Origin: an uncultured Methylococcaceae bacterium
GTDB lineage: Bacteria; Pseudomonadota; Gammaproteobacteria; Methylococcales; Methylomonadaceae
Direction of reading: 5' to 3'
Assembly: GCA_903938485.1 (NCBI GenBank)
Contig: CAJADF010000010.1
Coordinates: forward strand, 1-39,844
DNA length: 39,844 nt
Under the pieces are notes generated by a model. That model worked only from the letters and a program-made list of their open reading frames with translations. It did no database searches and was not told the origin of the DNA. Shown here in pieces: positions 9,654 to 19,216 of this stretch (positions are counted from its first letter, which is position 1; the number at the start of each line of letters is the position of its first letter). A program made the position numbers and the translations under genes.

Positions 9654-10644
9654 TAAATCAAATACTGGCAGAACTAGCGATTCTACTAAAAAAATCTCTA
9701 AATCACCCAAGCAACAACGTCGTCATCAAGAGCGTGTAAAACCTAAAGATGACTCGCATAAGCAATTGAAAAGAAATATAAAAAATTCTGATATTGAGGG
9801 ATCACCAAAAAACACAACTGAAGGTAATGTTTCGGTAAGTGTTGATGGTGAGCGTATTCAAAAAGCTCTTTCACGCGGCGGGGTAGGTTCAAGAAGAGAA
9901 ATTGAACGTTGGATCGCTGAAGGTAAATTTAAGTTGAATGGTAAATTAGTAGTCCTCGGAGATAGGTTAAAAGCAGGTGATTATCTACAATTGAATGATC
10001 GAGTAGTCAATTGGGAAAAGTTTGCAATACAACCTACTCGAGTTTTACTTTATCATAAACCAACAGGTGAGGTTGTTACTAGGCGTGACCCAGAAGGGCG
10101 TCCTGTCGTGTTTACTCAATTACCCAAGTTAACTACCGCGCGTTGGATATCTGTAGGGCGTTTAGATATTAATACGTCTGGTTTATTATTGATTACGAAT
10201 AATGGTGAGTTGGCAAATAAATTGATGCACCCTTCTACTGAAGTAGAGCGGGAATATGCAGTGCGCATATTAGGGGATGTTTCTGAATCGACGTTAGAGG
10301 CCTTAAAAAATGGTGTTGAGTTAGAGGATGGTGTTGCTCAATTTAACGAAATTCATTTTTATGGTGGAGAAGGTGCTAATAAGTGGTATCACGTGATTGT
10401 TAGTGAAGGTCGAAATCGACTTGTTAGACGATTATGGGAGTCTCAAGAAGTGATCGTAAGTCGATTGACACGTGTTCGATACGGACCTGTTGTATTACCT
10501 GAGCGTTTAAAAACGTGTACATTTTACGAATTAACAGATAAAGAATTAGATTTATTGTTTGAGTTTGCAGGGTTAGAAAGGCGTGAGCCTGAGTTAACTC
10601 CGCTTAAAGTTGATTCACAACGTAAAAGTCAAAGAAAAATATAG
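9643..10644 (+). CDS. rluB: 23S rRNA pseudouridine(2605) synthase (RluB-type)
   Basis: A 333-residue RsuA/RluB/RluE/RluF-family pseudouridine synthase. After a basic, low-complexity N-terminal tail (1-65), an S4 RNA-binding domain (about 68-115) is followed by the catalytic domain. The catalytic Asp is D175 in VGRLDINTSGLL (171-182), and the GRNRLVRRLWE block lies near the end. RluB isomerises U2605 of 23S rRNA; assignment to RluB rather than a paralogue rests on the scpA-scpB-rluB neighbourhood and sequence pattern. Start is taken as GTG 9643, which overlaps the scpB stop by 11 nt; there is no nearby ATG alternative, and a later GTG near the S4 domain is possible. Confidence 0.9.
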   Translation: MNSNKSNTGRTSDSTKKISKSPKQQRRHQERVKPKDDSHKQLKRNIKNSDIEGSPKNTTEGNVSVSVDGERIQKALSRGGVGSRREIERWIAEGKFKLNGKLVVLGDRLKAGDYLQLNDRVVNWEKFAIQPTRVLLYHKPTGEVVTRRDPEGRPVVFTQLPKLTTARWISVGRLDINTSGLLLITNNGELANKLMHPSTEVEREYAVRILGDVSESTLEALKNGVELEDGVAQFNEIHFYGGEGANKWYHVIVSEGRNRLVRRLWESQEVIVSRLTRVRYGPVVLPERLKTCTFYELTDKELDLLFEFAGLERREPELTPLKVDSQRKSQRKI

Positions 10645-10673
10645 CCCTTTAATTAGCATGATTTATTTAAGGG

Positions 10674-10701
10674 TTGCTAATCTTATGTCTCTCGGTATAA
10701 T
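10674..10701 (+). promoter_or_regulatory. predicted sigma-70 promoter of tRNA-Val
   Basis: TTGCTA at 10674-10679, a 16-nt spacer and a perfect TATAAT at 10696-10701. The expected transcription start is near 10708, about 22 nt upstream of tRNA-Val. This is the best -10 box I noticed in the window and fits strong tRNA expression. No experimental support. Confidence 0.6.
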
Positions 10702-10729
10702 AGAAGGTTATTGAGGTTAATGTAACTTC

Positions 10730-10806
10730 AGGCGCGTAGCTCAGTTGGTTAGAGCACCACCTTGACATGGTGGGGGTCGTTGGTTCGAGTCCAATCGTGC
10801 CTACCA
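10730..10806 (+). tRNA. tRNA-Val (GAC)
   Basis: Cloverleaf checked by hand. The acceptor stem pairs 10730-10736 with 10796-10802 (one G-T pair), the anticodon stem is CCACC/GGTGG, and the anticodon is GAC in the loop TTGACAT. The T-loop is TTCGAGT, the discriminator is A10803 and CCA is encoded at 10804-10806. The body closely matches enterobacterial tRNA-Val(GAC). It stands alone between rluB and thrS, with its own promoter and terminator. Confidence 0.97.
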
Positions 10807-10813
10807 GACATTA

Positions 10814-10840
10814 AAGCACTGCTTAAGCGGTGCTTTTTTT
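10814..10840 (+). terminator. intrinsic terminator after tRNA-Val
   Basis: A nine-pair stem (AAGCACTGC with GCGGTGCTT, one G-T pair) with loop TTAA, followed directly by a T-run. It lies 7 nt after the tRNA and upstream of thrS, so it should separate tRNA-Val transcription from the thrS operon. Confidence 0.85.
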
Positions 10841-10866
10841 ATTGTGGCAATTAAAAACTATTGATA

Positions 10867-12774
10867 ATGCTAGTAATTACTCTTCCAGATGGCTCACGCC
10901 GTGAATTTGATCACGCAGTTACAGTTCTTGATGTTGCCCAATCGATTGGCGCGGGGTTAGCAAAGGCTACTTTAGCGGGACGTGTTAATGATGTATTAGT
11001 TGATGCAAGCACATTAATTACACAAGATGCATCATTACAAATTATTACAGTAAAAGACGAAGAAGGTGTTGACGTCATTAGACATTCAACAGCACATTTA
11101 CTAGCGCAAGCTGTCAAACAATTGTTTCCAGAAGCTCAAGTAACCATTGGGCCCGTTATAGAAAATGGTTTTTACTATGATTTTTCATATCATAGAGCCT
11201 TTACTCCGGATGATTTAATCGCTATTGAAGCTAAAATGCAACAATTAGCTCAAGCGGATTATATTATCAACAGATCAGTCGTAAGTAGAGACGCTGCAGT
11301 CAAGTTTTTTAAAGATCTGGGCGAAAATTACAAAGCCGAATTAATTGAATCTATTCCTTCCAATGAAGATTTGTCATTGTATGAGCAGGGCGGGTTTACT
11401 GATTTATGTCGAGGTCCGCATGTCCCTAGCACAGGAAAGCTTACCAGCTTTAAATTAATGAAGATTGCCGGTGCATATTGGCGTGGTAATTCAGATAATG
11501 AAATGCTACAGCGTATTTACGGTACAGCTTGGTCAGATAAGAAAGAGCTACAAGCTTATTTACATCGTTTAGAAGAAGCAGAAAAACGCGATCATCGTAA
11601 ATTGGCAAAAACCTTCGATTTATTTCACATGCAAGAAGAAGCGCCTGGCATGATTTTTTGGCATGATAAAGGTTGGGTTATTTATCAGCAGATTGAGCAG
11701 TTCATACGTGAAAAATTAAGGGTAAATGGTTATGGAGAAGTTAAAACGCCACAATTAGTTGATCGGACATTATGGGAAAAGTCTGGGCATTGGGATAAAT
11801 TCGGTGCAATGATATTTACGACTCATTCTGAAAGTCGTGATTATGCAGTTAAACCCATGAACTGCCCTTGTCATGTACAAATTTTCAATCAAGGTATTAA
11901 AAGCTATCGTGATCTACCGATTCGTATTGCTGAATTTGGTTCATGCCATAGAAACGAACCATCTGGTACCTTGCATGGTTTGATGAGAGTTAGAAATTTT
12001 GTTCAAGATGATGCACATATTTTTTGTACAGAAGAACAGATTCAAGAAGAAGTCTCTACCTTTATAGATATGTTATTTTCAATCTATAGTGATTTTGGTT
12101 TTGAAGAAGTCATTATGAAGTTATCAACTCGACCAGAAAATAGAGTTGGGGATGATGCTGTTTGGGATAAGGCAGAAAATGCTTTAGAATTAGCTTTAAA
12201 CAACAAAGGTTTGAAGTGGGAATTGCAACCGGGTGAAGGTGCATTCTATGGTCCAAAAATTGAATTCTCTTTAAAAGATTGTATTGGCCGTGTTTGGCAA
12301 TGCGGTACGATACAAGTTGATTTCTCAATGCCAGGGCGCTTAGGTGCTACATACATTGCTGAAGACGGCTCAAAACAAGTTCCTGTCATGTTACATCGTG
12401 CCATCTTAGGTTCCTTAGAACGCTTTATTGGGATATTAATAGAACAATATGCCGGAACGTTCCCGTTATGGTTAGCGCCAGTGCAAGTAATCGTAATGGA
12501 TATTGCAGATCGACATGCTGATTATGCAACCCAAATCATGAACATCTTAGAGAATCAAGGTGTTCGGGTTAAAATAGACTTGAGAAATGAGAAGATCGGG
12601 TTTAAAATTCGCGAGCATTCTATGCAACGCATACCTTATCAAGTGATTATCGGTGATAAAGAATTAGAAGAACAAACCATCACTGTACGTACACAAAAGG
12701 GTGAAGATTTAGGCAGTTTATCAATCGATAAATTTGTAGAACAAATTAAGCAAGAAATTGCCGAAAGAAAATAA
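10867..12774 (+). CDS. thrS: threonyl-tRNA synthetase
   Basis: A 635-residue class II synthetase that charges tRNA-Thr. In order: TGS domain (1-60), editing domain with HSTAH (73-77) and DLCRGPH (179-185), catalytic core with the zinc-binding Cys in MNCPCH (331-336), and the C-terminal anticodon-binding domain (about 535-635). The length is close to E. coli ThrS (642). The ATG at 10867 is chosen because it places the VITLPDGS block where family members begin; a TTG at 10861 is in frame but less likely. No strong Shine-Dalgarno sequence is visible. It heads the thrS-infC-rpmI-rplT cluster. E. coli thrS is autoregulated by a tRNA-like leader, but the terminator and start are too close here for a long leader. 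Confidence 0.96.
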   Translation: MLVITLPDGSRREFDHAVTVLDVAQSIGAGLAKATLAGRVNDVLVDASTLITQDASLQIITVKDEEGVDVIRHSTAHLLAQAVKQLFPEAQVTIGPVIENGFYYDFSYHRAFTPDDLIAIEAKMQQLAQADYIINRSVVSRDAAVKFFKDLGENYKAELIESIPSNEDLSLYEQGGFTDLCRGPHVPSTGKLTSFKLMKIAGAYWRGNSDNEMLQRIYGTAWSDKKELQAYLHRLEEAEKRDHRKLAKTFDLFHMQEEAPGMIFWHDKGWVIYQQIEQFIREKLRVNGYGEVKTPQLVDRTLWEKSGHWDKFGAMIFTTHSESRDYAVKPMNCPCHVQIFNQGIKSYRDLPIRIAEFGSCHRNEPSGTLHGLMRVRNFVQDDAHIFCTEEQIQEEVSTFIDMLFSIYSDFGFEEVIMKLSTRPENRVGDDAVWDKAENALELALNNKGLKWELQPGEGAFYGPKIEFSLKDCIGRVWQCGTIQVDFSMPGRLGATYIAEDGSKQVPVMLHRAILGSLERFIGILIEQYAGTFPLWLAPVQVIVMDIADRHADYATQIMNILENQGVRVKIDLRNEKIGFKIREHSMQRIPYQVIIGDKELEEQTITVRTQKGEDLGSLSIDKFVEQIKQEIAERK

Positions 12775-12783
12775 TTGTATTTT

Positions 12784-12788
12784 GGAGG
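12784..12788 (+). promoter_or_regulatory. ribosome binding site that fixes the ATC start of infC
   Basis: GGAGG at 12784-12788, eight nt before ATC 12797. An in-frame TAG at 12791-12793 rules out any earlier start except through GGT 12794. No ATG is in frame near here, so this Shine-Dalgarno sequence points to ATC as the initiation codon. Confidence 0.85.
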
Positions 12789-12796
12789 ATTAGGGT

Positions 12797-13321
12797 ATCG
12801 CTGCTAAAAAAGATGAAACGCGTCTGAATGATTCAATCACCGCTAGAAGGGTGAGGGTTACAGGAGCGGATGGAGAAGCATTAGGTATTATCTCGCTGGA
12901 TGAGGCCAAACAGATTGCATATGCGGCAGATTTGGATTTAGTTGAAATATCACCCAACGCAGATCCCCCAGTTTGCAAGATAATGAACTACGGTAAATAC
13001 CAGTTTGAATTAAACAAAAAACTGGCAATTGCTAAGAAAAAACAAAAACAAATTCAAGTTAAGGAAATCAAATTCAGACCGGGTACTGATGAAGGTGATT
13101 ACCAAGTTAAGTTAAGAAGTTTAACTAAATTCCTTAACGAAGGTGATAAAACTAAAGTGACTGTAAGATACCGTGGCCGAGAAATGGCCCATAGAGATAT
13201 CGGTATGGATCTTCTTAAACGTATTGAAAAAGATTTAGAAGAAATAGCGATAGTAGAACAGTTTCCAAAGTTGGAAGGCCGTCAAATGGTGATGGTAATG
13301 TCACCTAAAAAGAAAAAATAA
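12797..13321 (+). CDS. infC: translation initiation factor IF-3, initiating at ATC
   Basis: A 174-residue IF-3, which binds the 30S subunit and checks initiator tRNA and start codon. The N-terminal domain covers about 1-80 and the C-terminal domain, with the block [13 protein letters not shown], the rest. The start is the rare codon ATC (Ile) at 12797: upstream in frame is a TAG at 12791, a GGAGG lies 8 nt away, and the resulting N-terminus ([20 protein letters not shown]) aligns with the NDEITARRVRLIG-type start of the family. E. coli infC uses AUU, a codon IF-3 itself discriminates against, giving autoregulation; ATC should work the same way. A downstream GTG at 12851 would remove the conserved N-terminus. 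Confidence 0.93.
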   Translation: MAAKKDETRLNDSITARRVRVTGADGEALGIISLDEAKQIAYAADLDLVEISPNADPPVCKIMNYGKYQFELNKKLAIAKKKQKQIQVKEIKFRPGTDEGDYQVKLRSLTKFLNEGDKTKVTVRYRGREMAHRDIGMDLLKRIEKDLEEIAIVEQFPKLEGRQMVMVMSPKKKK

Positions 13322-13396
13322 TTATTAAATTTAGTTATCTTTTTTATTAAATAAAAAGATATTTAAGTAGAGGCATTGTAAAGTGCTTCGCTAACA

Positions 13397-13434
13397 GCAA
13401 AGGATTTGCAGTTATAAACATTATTCGTAATGTT
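13397..13434 (+). promoter_or_regulatory. structured infC-rpmI spacer, candidate ribosomal-protein leader
   Basis: The 191-nt gap between infC and rpmI contains two perfect hairpins: GCAAA/TTTGC with loop GGA (13397-13409) and AACATTA/TAATGTT with a TTCG tetraloop (13417-13434). In E. coli, L20 represses rpmI-rplT through RNA structure in this same interval. That this is an L20 operator is an inference from position; I could not match it to a known motif. Confidence 0.4.
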
Positions 13435-13512
13435 AGTTAATTCTTCAGGGCCATGCATTTTGCCTTGTTGGGTTATATCTCAGGGATTTTCTTTAATTAT
13501 TGGAGCAAACAA

Positions 13513-13710
13513 ATGCCTAAAATAAAAACTAACCGTGGTGCTGCTAAGCGTTTTAGACGCACAGGCAATGGCGGTTTTAAATGTGGTCAGTCTCATCGTC
13601 GTCATATCTTGACTAAGAAATCGACTAAAAGAAAAAGACAGCTACGTTCACCAGCTACTATTCATCCATCAGACGTACGTATGGCTATACGTATGATGCC
13701 ATACAGTTAA
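13513..13710 (+). CDS. rpmI: 50S ribosomal protein bL35
   Basis: A 65-residue, highly basic protein with the family start [14 protein letters not shown], the [17 protein letters not shown] block and the usual C-terminal IHPSD...MPYS. The length is exactly that of E. coli L35. The ATG at 13513 is preceded by TGGAGC; an in-frame upstream ATG at 13453 would add 20 residues absent from the family and is rejected. It is followed by rplT after 12 nt. It is a structural protein of the large subunit. Confidence 0.97.
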   Translation: MPKIKTNRGAAKRFRRTGNGGFKCGQSHRRHILTKKSTKRKRQLRSPATIHPSDVRMAIRMMPYS

Positions 13711-13722
13711 GGGGATAAATAG

Positions 13723-14088
13723 ATGCCTAGAGTTAAACGTGGTGTAACAGCCAGAGCAAGACACAAAAAAGTATTAAAATTAGCAAAAGGATATTATGGC
13801 GCTCGTAGCCGTGTTTATCGCGTAGCTAAACAAGCGGTTATTAAAGCAGGTCAGTATGCTTATCGCGATCGTAAACAGAAAAAACGTCAATTCCGTGCTT
13901 TATGGATTGTTCGTATCAACGCAGCTTCGCGTATGTACGGTATTTCATACAGCCGATTAATCAATGGCTTGACTAAAGCCAATGTTAAGATTGATCGTAA
14001 AGTTTTAGCTGATATAGCCGTTCGTGATATTGAAGCATTCGGTAAAATTGCCGAAATTGCTAAAGCAAATCAAAGTCCTGTATCTTAA
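13723..14088 (+). CDS. rplT: 50S ribosomal protein bL20
   Basis: A 121-residue basic protein with the family start [19 protein letters not shown] and the YGARSR and [15 protein letters not shown] blocks. The length fits L20 (118 in E. coli). AGGGGATAAATAG precedes the ATG at 13723. L20 is needed early in 50S assembly and in E. coli acts as translational repressor of its own operon through its C-terminal domain, which is intact here ([12 protein letters not shown], about 83-94). A strong intrinsic terminator follows 8 nt after the stop. Confidence 0.97.
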   Translation: MPRVKRGVTARARHKKVLKLAKGYYGARSRVYRVAKQAVIKAGQYAYRDRKQKKRQFRALWIVRINAASRMYGISYSRLINGLTKANVKIDRKVLADIAVRDIEAFGKIAEIAKANQSPVS

Positions 14089-14095
14089 ATAAATT

Positions 14096-14128
14096 ACAAC
14101 CTACCTCATGAGAGGTGGGTTGTTTTTG
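14096..14128 (+). terminator. intrinsic terminator between rplT and pheS
   Basis: A twelve-pair stem (ACAACCTACCTC with GAGGTGGGTTGT, one T-G pair) and loop ATGA, followed by TTTTT. It ends the thrS-infC-rpmI-rplT transcript. No Phe-rich leader peptide precedes it, so it is a plain terminator rather than a pheM-type attenuator. Confidence 0.9.
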
Positions 14129-14164
14129 TTACAATCGAACAAGATAGAATTCACCCACCCTTAA

Positions 14165-15202
<1,038 letters not shown>

Positions 15203-15228
15203 ACTGTTATTGCAAAGGATAAATTAAA

Positions 15229-17604
15229 ATGCAAATTAGTGAAGCCTGGTTAAGGTCCTATGTAAATCCAGATGTCAGTACAGAAACATTAGTTGAGCAA
15301 TTAACAATGGCAGGTTTAGAAGTTGATTCTGTAGCACCTGCAGCTGCTGATTTTAGTGGGGTAGTGGTAGGGCAAGTGATCTCTATGGAGCAGCATCCCG
15401 ATGCGGATCGTTTACGGGTATGCCAGGTAAATGTGGGTGAAGATGCCCCTTTGCAAATAGTTTGTGGCGCTAGTAATGTACGTGTTGGATTAAAAATACC
15501 TGCAGCACTTTGTGGGGCAGTACTCCCTGGTGATTTTAAGATTAAAAAATCAAAACTTAGAGGCCAAGACTCTTTTGGCATGCTTTGTTCAGAAAAAGAA
15601 TTAGGCTTAGTCGCAGAAGCACATGGTTTGATGGAGTTAGCTGACGATGCCCCGGTTGGCTTTGATATCAGAGAGTATTTATCACTTAATGATAGCATTA
15701 TAGAAGTTGATTTAACGCCTAACCGTGCAGACTGTTTAAGTGTTGAAGGTTTGGCTCGAGAAGTTGCTTTATTAAATAAATTAAATTGGTCAACTTTAGA
15801 GGTTGATGCAGTTAGAATTGATCATACAGATACCTTAACTGTGGCTGTTAACGCACCTGCTGCCTGTCCTAGATATTTAGGTCGATTAATTAATAACGTT
15901 AATGCACAAGCAGCTACACCGCTCTGGATGCTGGAGCGCTTACGCAGATCTGGCATCAGAAGTTTAGGACCTTTAGTTGATGTCACTAATTATGTGCTAC
16001 TAGAATTAGGACAGCCCTTACATGTATTCGACGCCACTAAATTGTCGGGTGGCATCACAGTACGTTATGCAAACACTGATGAATCCTTAACTTTATTAAA
16101 CAACGAAGTTATTAAGTTAGACACTCAAGCATTAGTTATAGCTGATGACAAACAAGCATTAGCGCTAGCCGGTGTTATGGGAGGTAGTGATTCCGCAGTT
16201 TCTGATTCCACTCATTCTGTATTTTTAGAGTGTGCATTTTTCTCTCCACTGGCTATTGCTGGTAAAGCTAGAAACTATGGCTTACATACGGATTCATCTC
16301 ATCGATTTGAACGGGGTGTTGATGCGCAATTACAAACACGAGCGATAGAAAGAGCTACGCAATTAATTGTTCAGATTGCTGGTGGCGTAGTGGGTGAAAT
16401 TTCAGAAGTGACCTCTACAGAGCATTTACCTGTTAAAACAGCTGTTTTATTGCGTCGTCATAAAATTGAGCAGTCATTAGCGGTTAAATTAGCGGATGAA
16501 CAAATAATAGATATTTTGCAACGTTTAGGGATGCAACTTTTTGATCACGCCGAAGGCTGGCACGTAATTCCGCCGAGTTTTCGTTTCGATATTAGTATTG
16601 AGGCTGATTTAATTGAAGAAATTGCTAGAGTATTTGGTTATAATAATCTACCGTCTAGTAATTTATTTATGAGATCTGAGTTAAGTCAAGTGACTGAAAC
16701 TCGACTTGAAATTGATAGAGTAAAAGATTTATTAGTTGATAGAGGTTATCAAGAAGCGATTACCTATAGCTTTGTAGATACCGAAATACAAACTTTAATT
16801 GCACCCAGTGTTGAACCGATTCGTTTAAAAAATCCAATTTCTTCTGAGTTGGCTGTGATGAGGACTACACTTTGGTGTGGTTTATTAAAAGTCGCTTTAT
16901 ATAATACTCATCGTCAACAAACTCGTGTTAGATTGTTTGAAACGGGTTTGCGATTCATAAATGTAAACGCAGAAGTTCAGCAGCAAAAGATGCTGGCAGG
17001 TTTGTTATTAGGCGATGTATTTAACGACCAATGGGCTGAAAAATCACGTAAAATTGATTTTTATGATGTTAAAGCTGATTTAGAAGCTATCTTTGATTTA
17101 GCCGGTTGTAGCGTTATTTTTAGCAGAGCAGAACATTCAACATTACATCCTGGACAAACGGCAAAAATAATTGCTGCTGATGGTGCAGAAATGGGTTGGA
17201 TAGGTATGTTGCATCCACAGATTGAAAAAGCATTGGGATTCGATAATCAAGTATTTCTGTTTGAGTTGGATCAAAATTATTTTTTGAATAAAACAGTACC
17301 AGTATTTTCCGCGTTATCTAAATATCCATCTGTAAAACGTGATTTAGCATTAATTGTGCATGAATCGGTTTCTGCTAATGACATAATTGGAGCTATTAAA
17401 AATAGTTCAGAAGCGACATTGCAAGATGTAATTATCTTTGATGTTTATCGTGGAAAGGGTATTGAAGAAGGTAATAAAAGTATTGCGTTAAGTTTGATAT
17501 TACAAGATGATACACAAACATTAACAGAATCTGAAATAGATAGTATCGTAAATAAAATGTTAACGATATTAGCAACTGAATTAAATGCAAAACTGAGGGA
17601 TTAA
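15229..17604 (+). CDS. pheT: phenylalanyl-tRNA synthetase beta subunit
   Basis: A 791-residue subunit, matching the family length (E. coli 795). In order: N-terminal EMAP-like tRNA-binding domain (about 39-148), B3/B4 editing domain (about 215-385), B5 domain (about 405-475), a catalytic-like core, and the C-terminal ferredoxin-fold anticodon-binding domain (about 692-791, starting at ALSKYPSVKRDLAL). It binds tRNA-Phe and hydrolyses mischarged Tyr-tRNA. The ATG at 15229 is preceded by AAAGGA. ihfA begins 3 nt after its stop, the standard gammaproteobacterial order. Confidence 0.97.
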   Translation: MQISEAWLRSYVNPDVSTETLVEQLTMAGLEVDSVAPAAADFSGVVVGQVISMEQHPDADRLRVCQVNVGEDAPLQIVCGASNVRVGLKIPAALCGAVLPGDFKIKKSKLRGQDSFGMLCSEKELGLVAEAHGLMELADDAPVGFDIREYLSLNDSIIEVDLTPNRADCLSVEGLAREVALLNKLNWSTLEVDAVRIDHTDTLTVAVNAPAACPRYLGRLINNVNAQAATPLWMLERLRRSGIRSLGPLVDVTNYVLLELGQPLHVFDATKLSGGITVRYANTDESLTLLNNEVIKLDTQALVIADDKQALALAGVMGGSDSAVSDSTHSVFLECAFFSPLAIAGKARNYGLHTDSSHRFERGVDAQLQTRAIERATQLIVQIAGGVVGEISEVTSTEHLPVKTAVLLRRHKIEQSLAVKLADEQIIDILQRLGMQLFDHAEGWHVIPPSFRFDISIEADLIEEIARVFGYNNLPSSNLFMRSELSQVTETRLEIDRVKDLLVDRGYQEAITYSFVDTEIQTLIAPSVEPIRLKNPISSELAVMRTTLWCGLLKVALYNTHRQQTRVRLFETGLRFINVNAEVQQQKMLAGLLLGDVFNDQWAEKSRKIDFYDVKADLEAIFDLAGCSVIFSRAEHSTLHPGQTAKIIAADGAEMGWIGMLHPQIEKALGFDNQVFLFELDQNYFLNKTVPVFSALSKYPSVKRDLALIVHESVSANDIIGAIKNSSEATLQDVIIFDVYRGKGIEEGNKSIALSLILQDDTQTLTESEIDSIVNKMLTILATELNAKLRD

Positions 17605-17607
17605 TCA

Positions 17608-17907
17608 ATGGCATTAACAAAAGCTGATTTCGCGGAAAGATTGTTTGATGAAATAGGTCTAAACAAACGTGAAGCAAAAGAAATTGTAGAAGTATTTTTT
17701 GAAGAAATTAAAACTTCATTAGAACAAGGTAAACAAGTAAAAATTTCTGGATTTGGTAAATTTGAATTACGTGATAAAACGAGTAGGCCCGGCAGAAATC
17801 CAAAAACAGGTGAAGAAATTCCAATTACAGCAAGAAGAGTAGTTACCTTTCGTTCAGGCCAAAAGCTAAAAGCGAGAGTAGAAGCGTATGCTGGAAAAGA
17901 GCAATAA
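17608..17907 (+). CDS. ihfA: integration host factor alpha subunit
   Basis: A 99-residue HU/IHF-family DNA-bending protein. The beta-arm tip sequence [14 protein letters not shown] (60-73) contains the intercalating Pro (P65), and [13 protein letters not shown] (45-57) is the family block. Position directly after pheT identifies it as the alpha subunit (E. coli IHF-alpha 99 residues). With IhfB it bends DNA at specific sites in transcription, replication and recombination. ihfB is not in the window. The next gene starts inside it (20-nt overlap). Confidence 0.96.
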   Translation: MALTKADFAERLFDEIGLNKREAKEIVEVFFEEIKTSLEQGKQVKISGFGKFELRDKTSRPGRNPKTGEEIPITARRVVTFRSGQKLKARVEAYAGKEQ

Positions 17908-18238
17908 TAACGAAGTATGTCCAATACCTGATAAAAAATACTTTACCATTGGTGAAGTAAGTGAACTATGTGGCGTAAAGCCACATGTACTTCGGTATTG
18001 GGAGCAAGAGTTTACTGAGTTAAGCCCTGTTAAAAGAAGGGGTAATAGGCGTTATTATCAACCTCATGAGGTTTTATTAATAAGGCAAATAAAAGAGTTA
18101 TTGTATGATCAAGGGTTTACCATTGGTGGTGCTAAATCATTTTTAACTAAAGATTTAATGAAAGATAATAAAGCCATCTCAAGCGAAATGATTAAAGAAA
18201 TTATTAGTGAGCTTGAAGCAATTGCAAAATTGCTATAG
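17888..18238 (+). CDS. MerR-family transcriptional regulator
   Basis: A 116-residue protein with an N-terminal MerR winged helix (about 18-85): [21 protein letters not shown], the wing NRRYYQPHE, and QGFTIGGAK. The rest is a short helix that could dimerise; there is no room for a ligand-binding domain, so its signal is unknown. A small MerR-like gene right after ihfA is a widespread gammaproteobacterial arrangement. The ATG lies 20 nt inside ihfA, indicating translational coupling. A hairpin overlaps its stop codon (18232-18258). Target genes cannot be told from the sequence. Confidence 0.9.
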   Translation: MLEKSNNNEVCPIPDKKYFTIGEVSELCGVKPHVLRYWEQEFTELSPVKRRGNRRYYQPHEVLLIRQIKELLYDQGFTIGGAKSFLTKDLMKDNKAISSEMIKEIISELEAIAKLL

Positions 18239-18258
18239 CGTTTAGGTAAACGCATAGC
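18232..18258 (+). terminator. hairpin overlapping the merR-like stop codon
   Basis: GCTAT and GCGTTTA pair with TAAACGC and ATAGC around a GG loop, with one bulged A, giving twelve pairs. There is no T-run after it, so it is a weak terminator candidate or an mRNA 3'-end/processing element before tRNA-Pro. Confidence 0.4.
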
Positions 18259-18294
18259 ATTATCTATAGTACAATTACAAACATATTAATATGT

Positions 18295-18371
18295 CGGAGT
18301 GTAGCGCAGCTTGGTAGCGCACTTGTCTGGGGGACAAGGGGTCGCAGGTTCAAATCCTGTCATTCCGACCA
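18295..18371 (+). tRNA. tRNA-Pro (GGG)
   Basis: Cloverleaf checked by hand. The acceptor stem pairs 18295-18301 with 18361-18367 (one G-T), the anticodon stem is CTTGT/ACAAG, and the loop CTGGGGG gives anticodon GGG. The T-loop is TTCAAAT, the discriminator is A18368 and CCA is encoded at 18369-18371. C1-G72 is typical of tRNA-Pro. It follows the ihfA-merR genes, as in other gammaproteobacteria. Confidence 0.96.
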
Positions 18372-18871
18372 ATTAAGTCAATAAGTTACATTTCTGTAAC
18401 ATCTTAAAAATTTCAAATTAGTCGTTCCGGGTACTATACGGGGTACTAAATCGAATTATTTTAAATTTGTAACATTCAACCATAGATTCTATGAGTTTAC
18501 ATATTTTTTCAACGCAGTCTTTTTGCTGAAAATTATTTTCTACCAAAGCAGAGTAAATATTGATTGTTTTGCTAATTTTGGTTTATCTTCGTTTAATTGT
18601 TTAATGACGGCTTATGCATCGAAAATCAAGCATAAAAATAGATTAAATTCCCAAAACTTGTGGAGAATTTGGGTCGCTGACAGGTGCGAACATTGTCAAC
18701 GCTGATTGAAATGACGAATAAGGCATTAATTTAATCAAATTTAGTGAAATCCAAAAAATGATCCATTTATAAGTTTTGTGATAATATTCCTTAAAACCTA
18801 TATTTTGCTTGAAACTTTCAATTAAACACTGTTTCTGGTAATTAACTTTAATTCAACCAAAAGGTAAACTT
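18372..18871. other. gene-poor stretch after tRNA-Pro
   Basis: About 500 nt without a convincing gene. It holds a small hairpin (GTTACA/TGTAAC with loop TTTC, 18385-18400) just after the tRNA, and two close direct copies of a GGTACTA-type sequence (about 18429-18448) separated by a few bases. Similar repeats sometimes lie near integrase genes at tRNA sites, but no integrase or second copy of the tRNA 3' end was found. A 60-codon frame at 18523-18705 looks non-coding. Confidence 0.5.
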
Positions 18872-18979
18872 ATGAGTGTTGCAGATACATTTTTTCCGTG
18901 GATTATCTTAGGCTTTTTCTTTGTAACTACCTATATAGGTTATTTGCTTGGTAAAAGCCAAAACAAAGATAAATATTAA
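18872..18979 (+). CDS. candidate 35-residue single-span membrane protein
   Basis: A 35-codon frame starting at ATG 18872, preceded by AAAAGG with 8-nt spacing. The product has a polar start (MSVADTFF), one membrane span (about residues 9-27, PWIILGFFFVTTYIGYLLG) and a charged tail (KSQNKDKY), the layout of a small bitopic protein. A hairpin (18997-19023) follows. Composition and ribosome site support it; I know no homologue, so it may be a chance frame. It lies in otherwise gene-poor DNA. Confidence 0.45.
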   Translation: MSVADTFFPWIILGFFFVTTYIGYLLGKSQNKDKY

Positions 18980-18996
18980 TTTTTTTATTATAAATA

Positions 18997-19023
18997 GCGG
19001 TCACAATTAAAAATTGTCCCCGC
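18997..19023. repeat. inverted repeat after the small membrane ORF
   Basis: GCGG at 18997-19000 pairs with CCGC at 19020-19023, and ACAATT pairs with AATTGT around an AAA loop, with a two-base mismatch between the two stems. There is no T-run after it, so terminator function is doubtful. The rest of 18980-19194 shows nothing recognisable. Confidence 0.4.
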
Positions 19024-19194
19024 AAACTTACCCAATATAAATGCGTTTTTTTTATTTGTGACTGCGTTTATATCAATATTACATGCATTTATTTCTTGTA
19101 CACTCTCACTATTCATCACGCGCTATTAATTCTAAACAATTATCTATGTGCATTTAATTTGTGTGTATGTGCATGAGTTAATTGTTCATGCATT

Positions 19195-19216
19195 CGCCTC
19201 TCTGAGGTGGGTTTTT
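19195..19216 (+). terminator. terminator-like hairpin at the pseudogene's left edge
   Basis: CGCCTC pairs with GAGGTG (one G-T) around TCT, followed by GG and six Ts. It would end a gene lying to the left, but none exists there now, which fits loss of sequence at this place. Confidence 0.45.

Noticed and set aside
12851..13321. infC starting at GTG 12851
   Set aside because: It would cut off 18 conserved N-terminal residues and has no suitable ribosome site, unlike ATC 12797.
13453..13512. 20-residue N-terminal extension of L35
   Set aside because: Not found in bL35; the ATG at 13513 gives the exact family length and has a ribosome site.
15258..15698. 146-codon antisense frame inside pheT
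   Set aside because: Opposite to a conserved tRNA-binding domain; Ser/Ala/Pro-rich shadow with no ribosome site.
18295..18371. tRNA-Pro as a prophage or island attachment site
   Set aside because: No integrase gene and no second copy of the tRNA 3' end in the window. Kept only as a hypothesis.
18523..18705. 60-codon plus-strand frame after tRNA-Pro
   Set aside because: No ribosome site, odd composition with many rare residues, and no recognisable domain; treated as non-coding.
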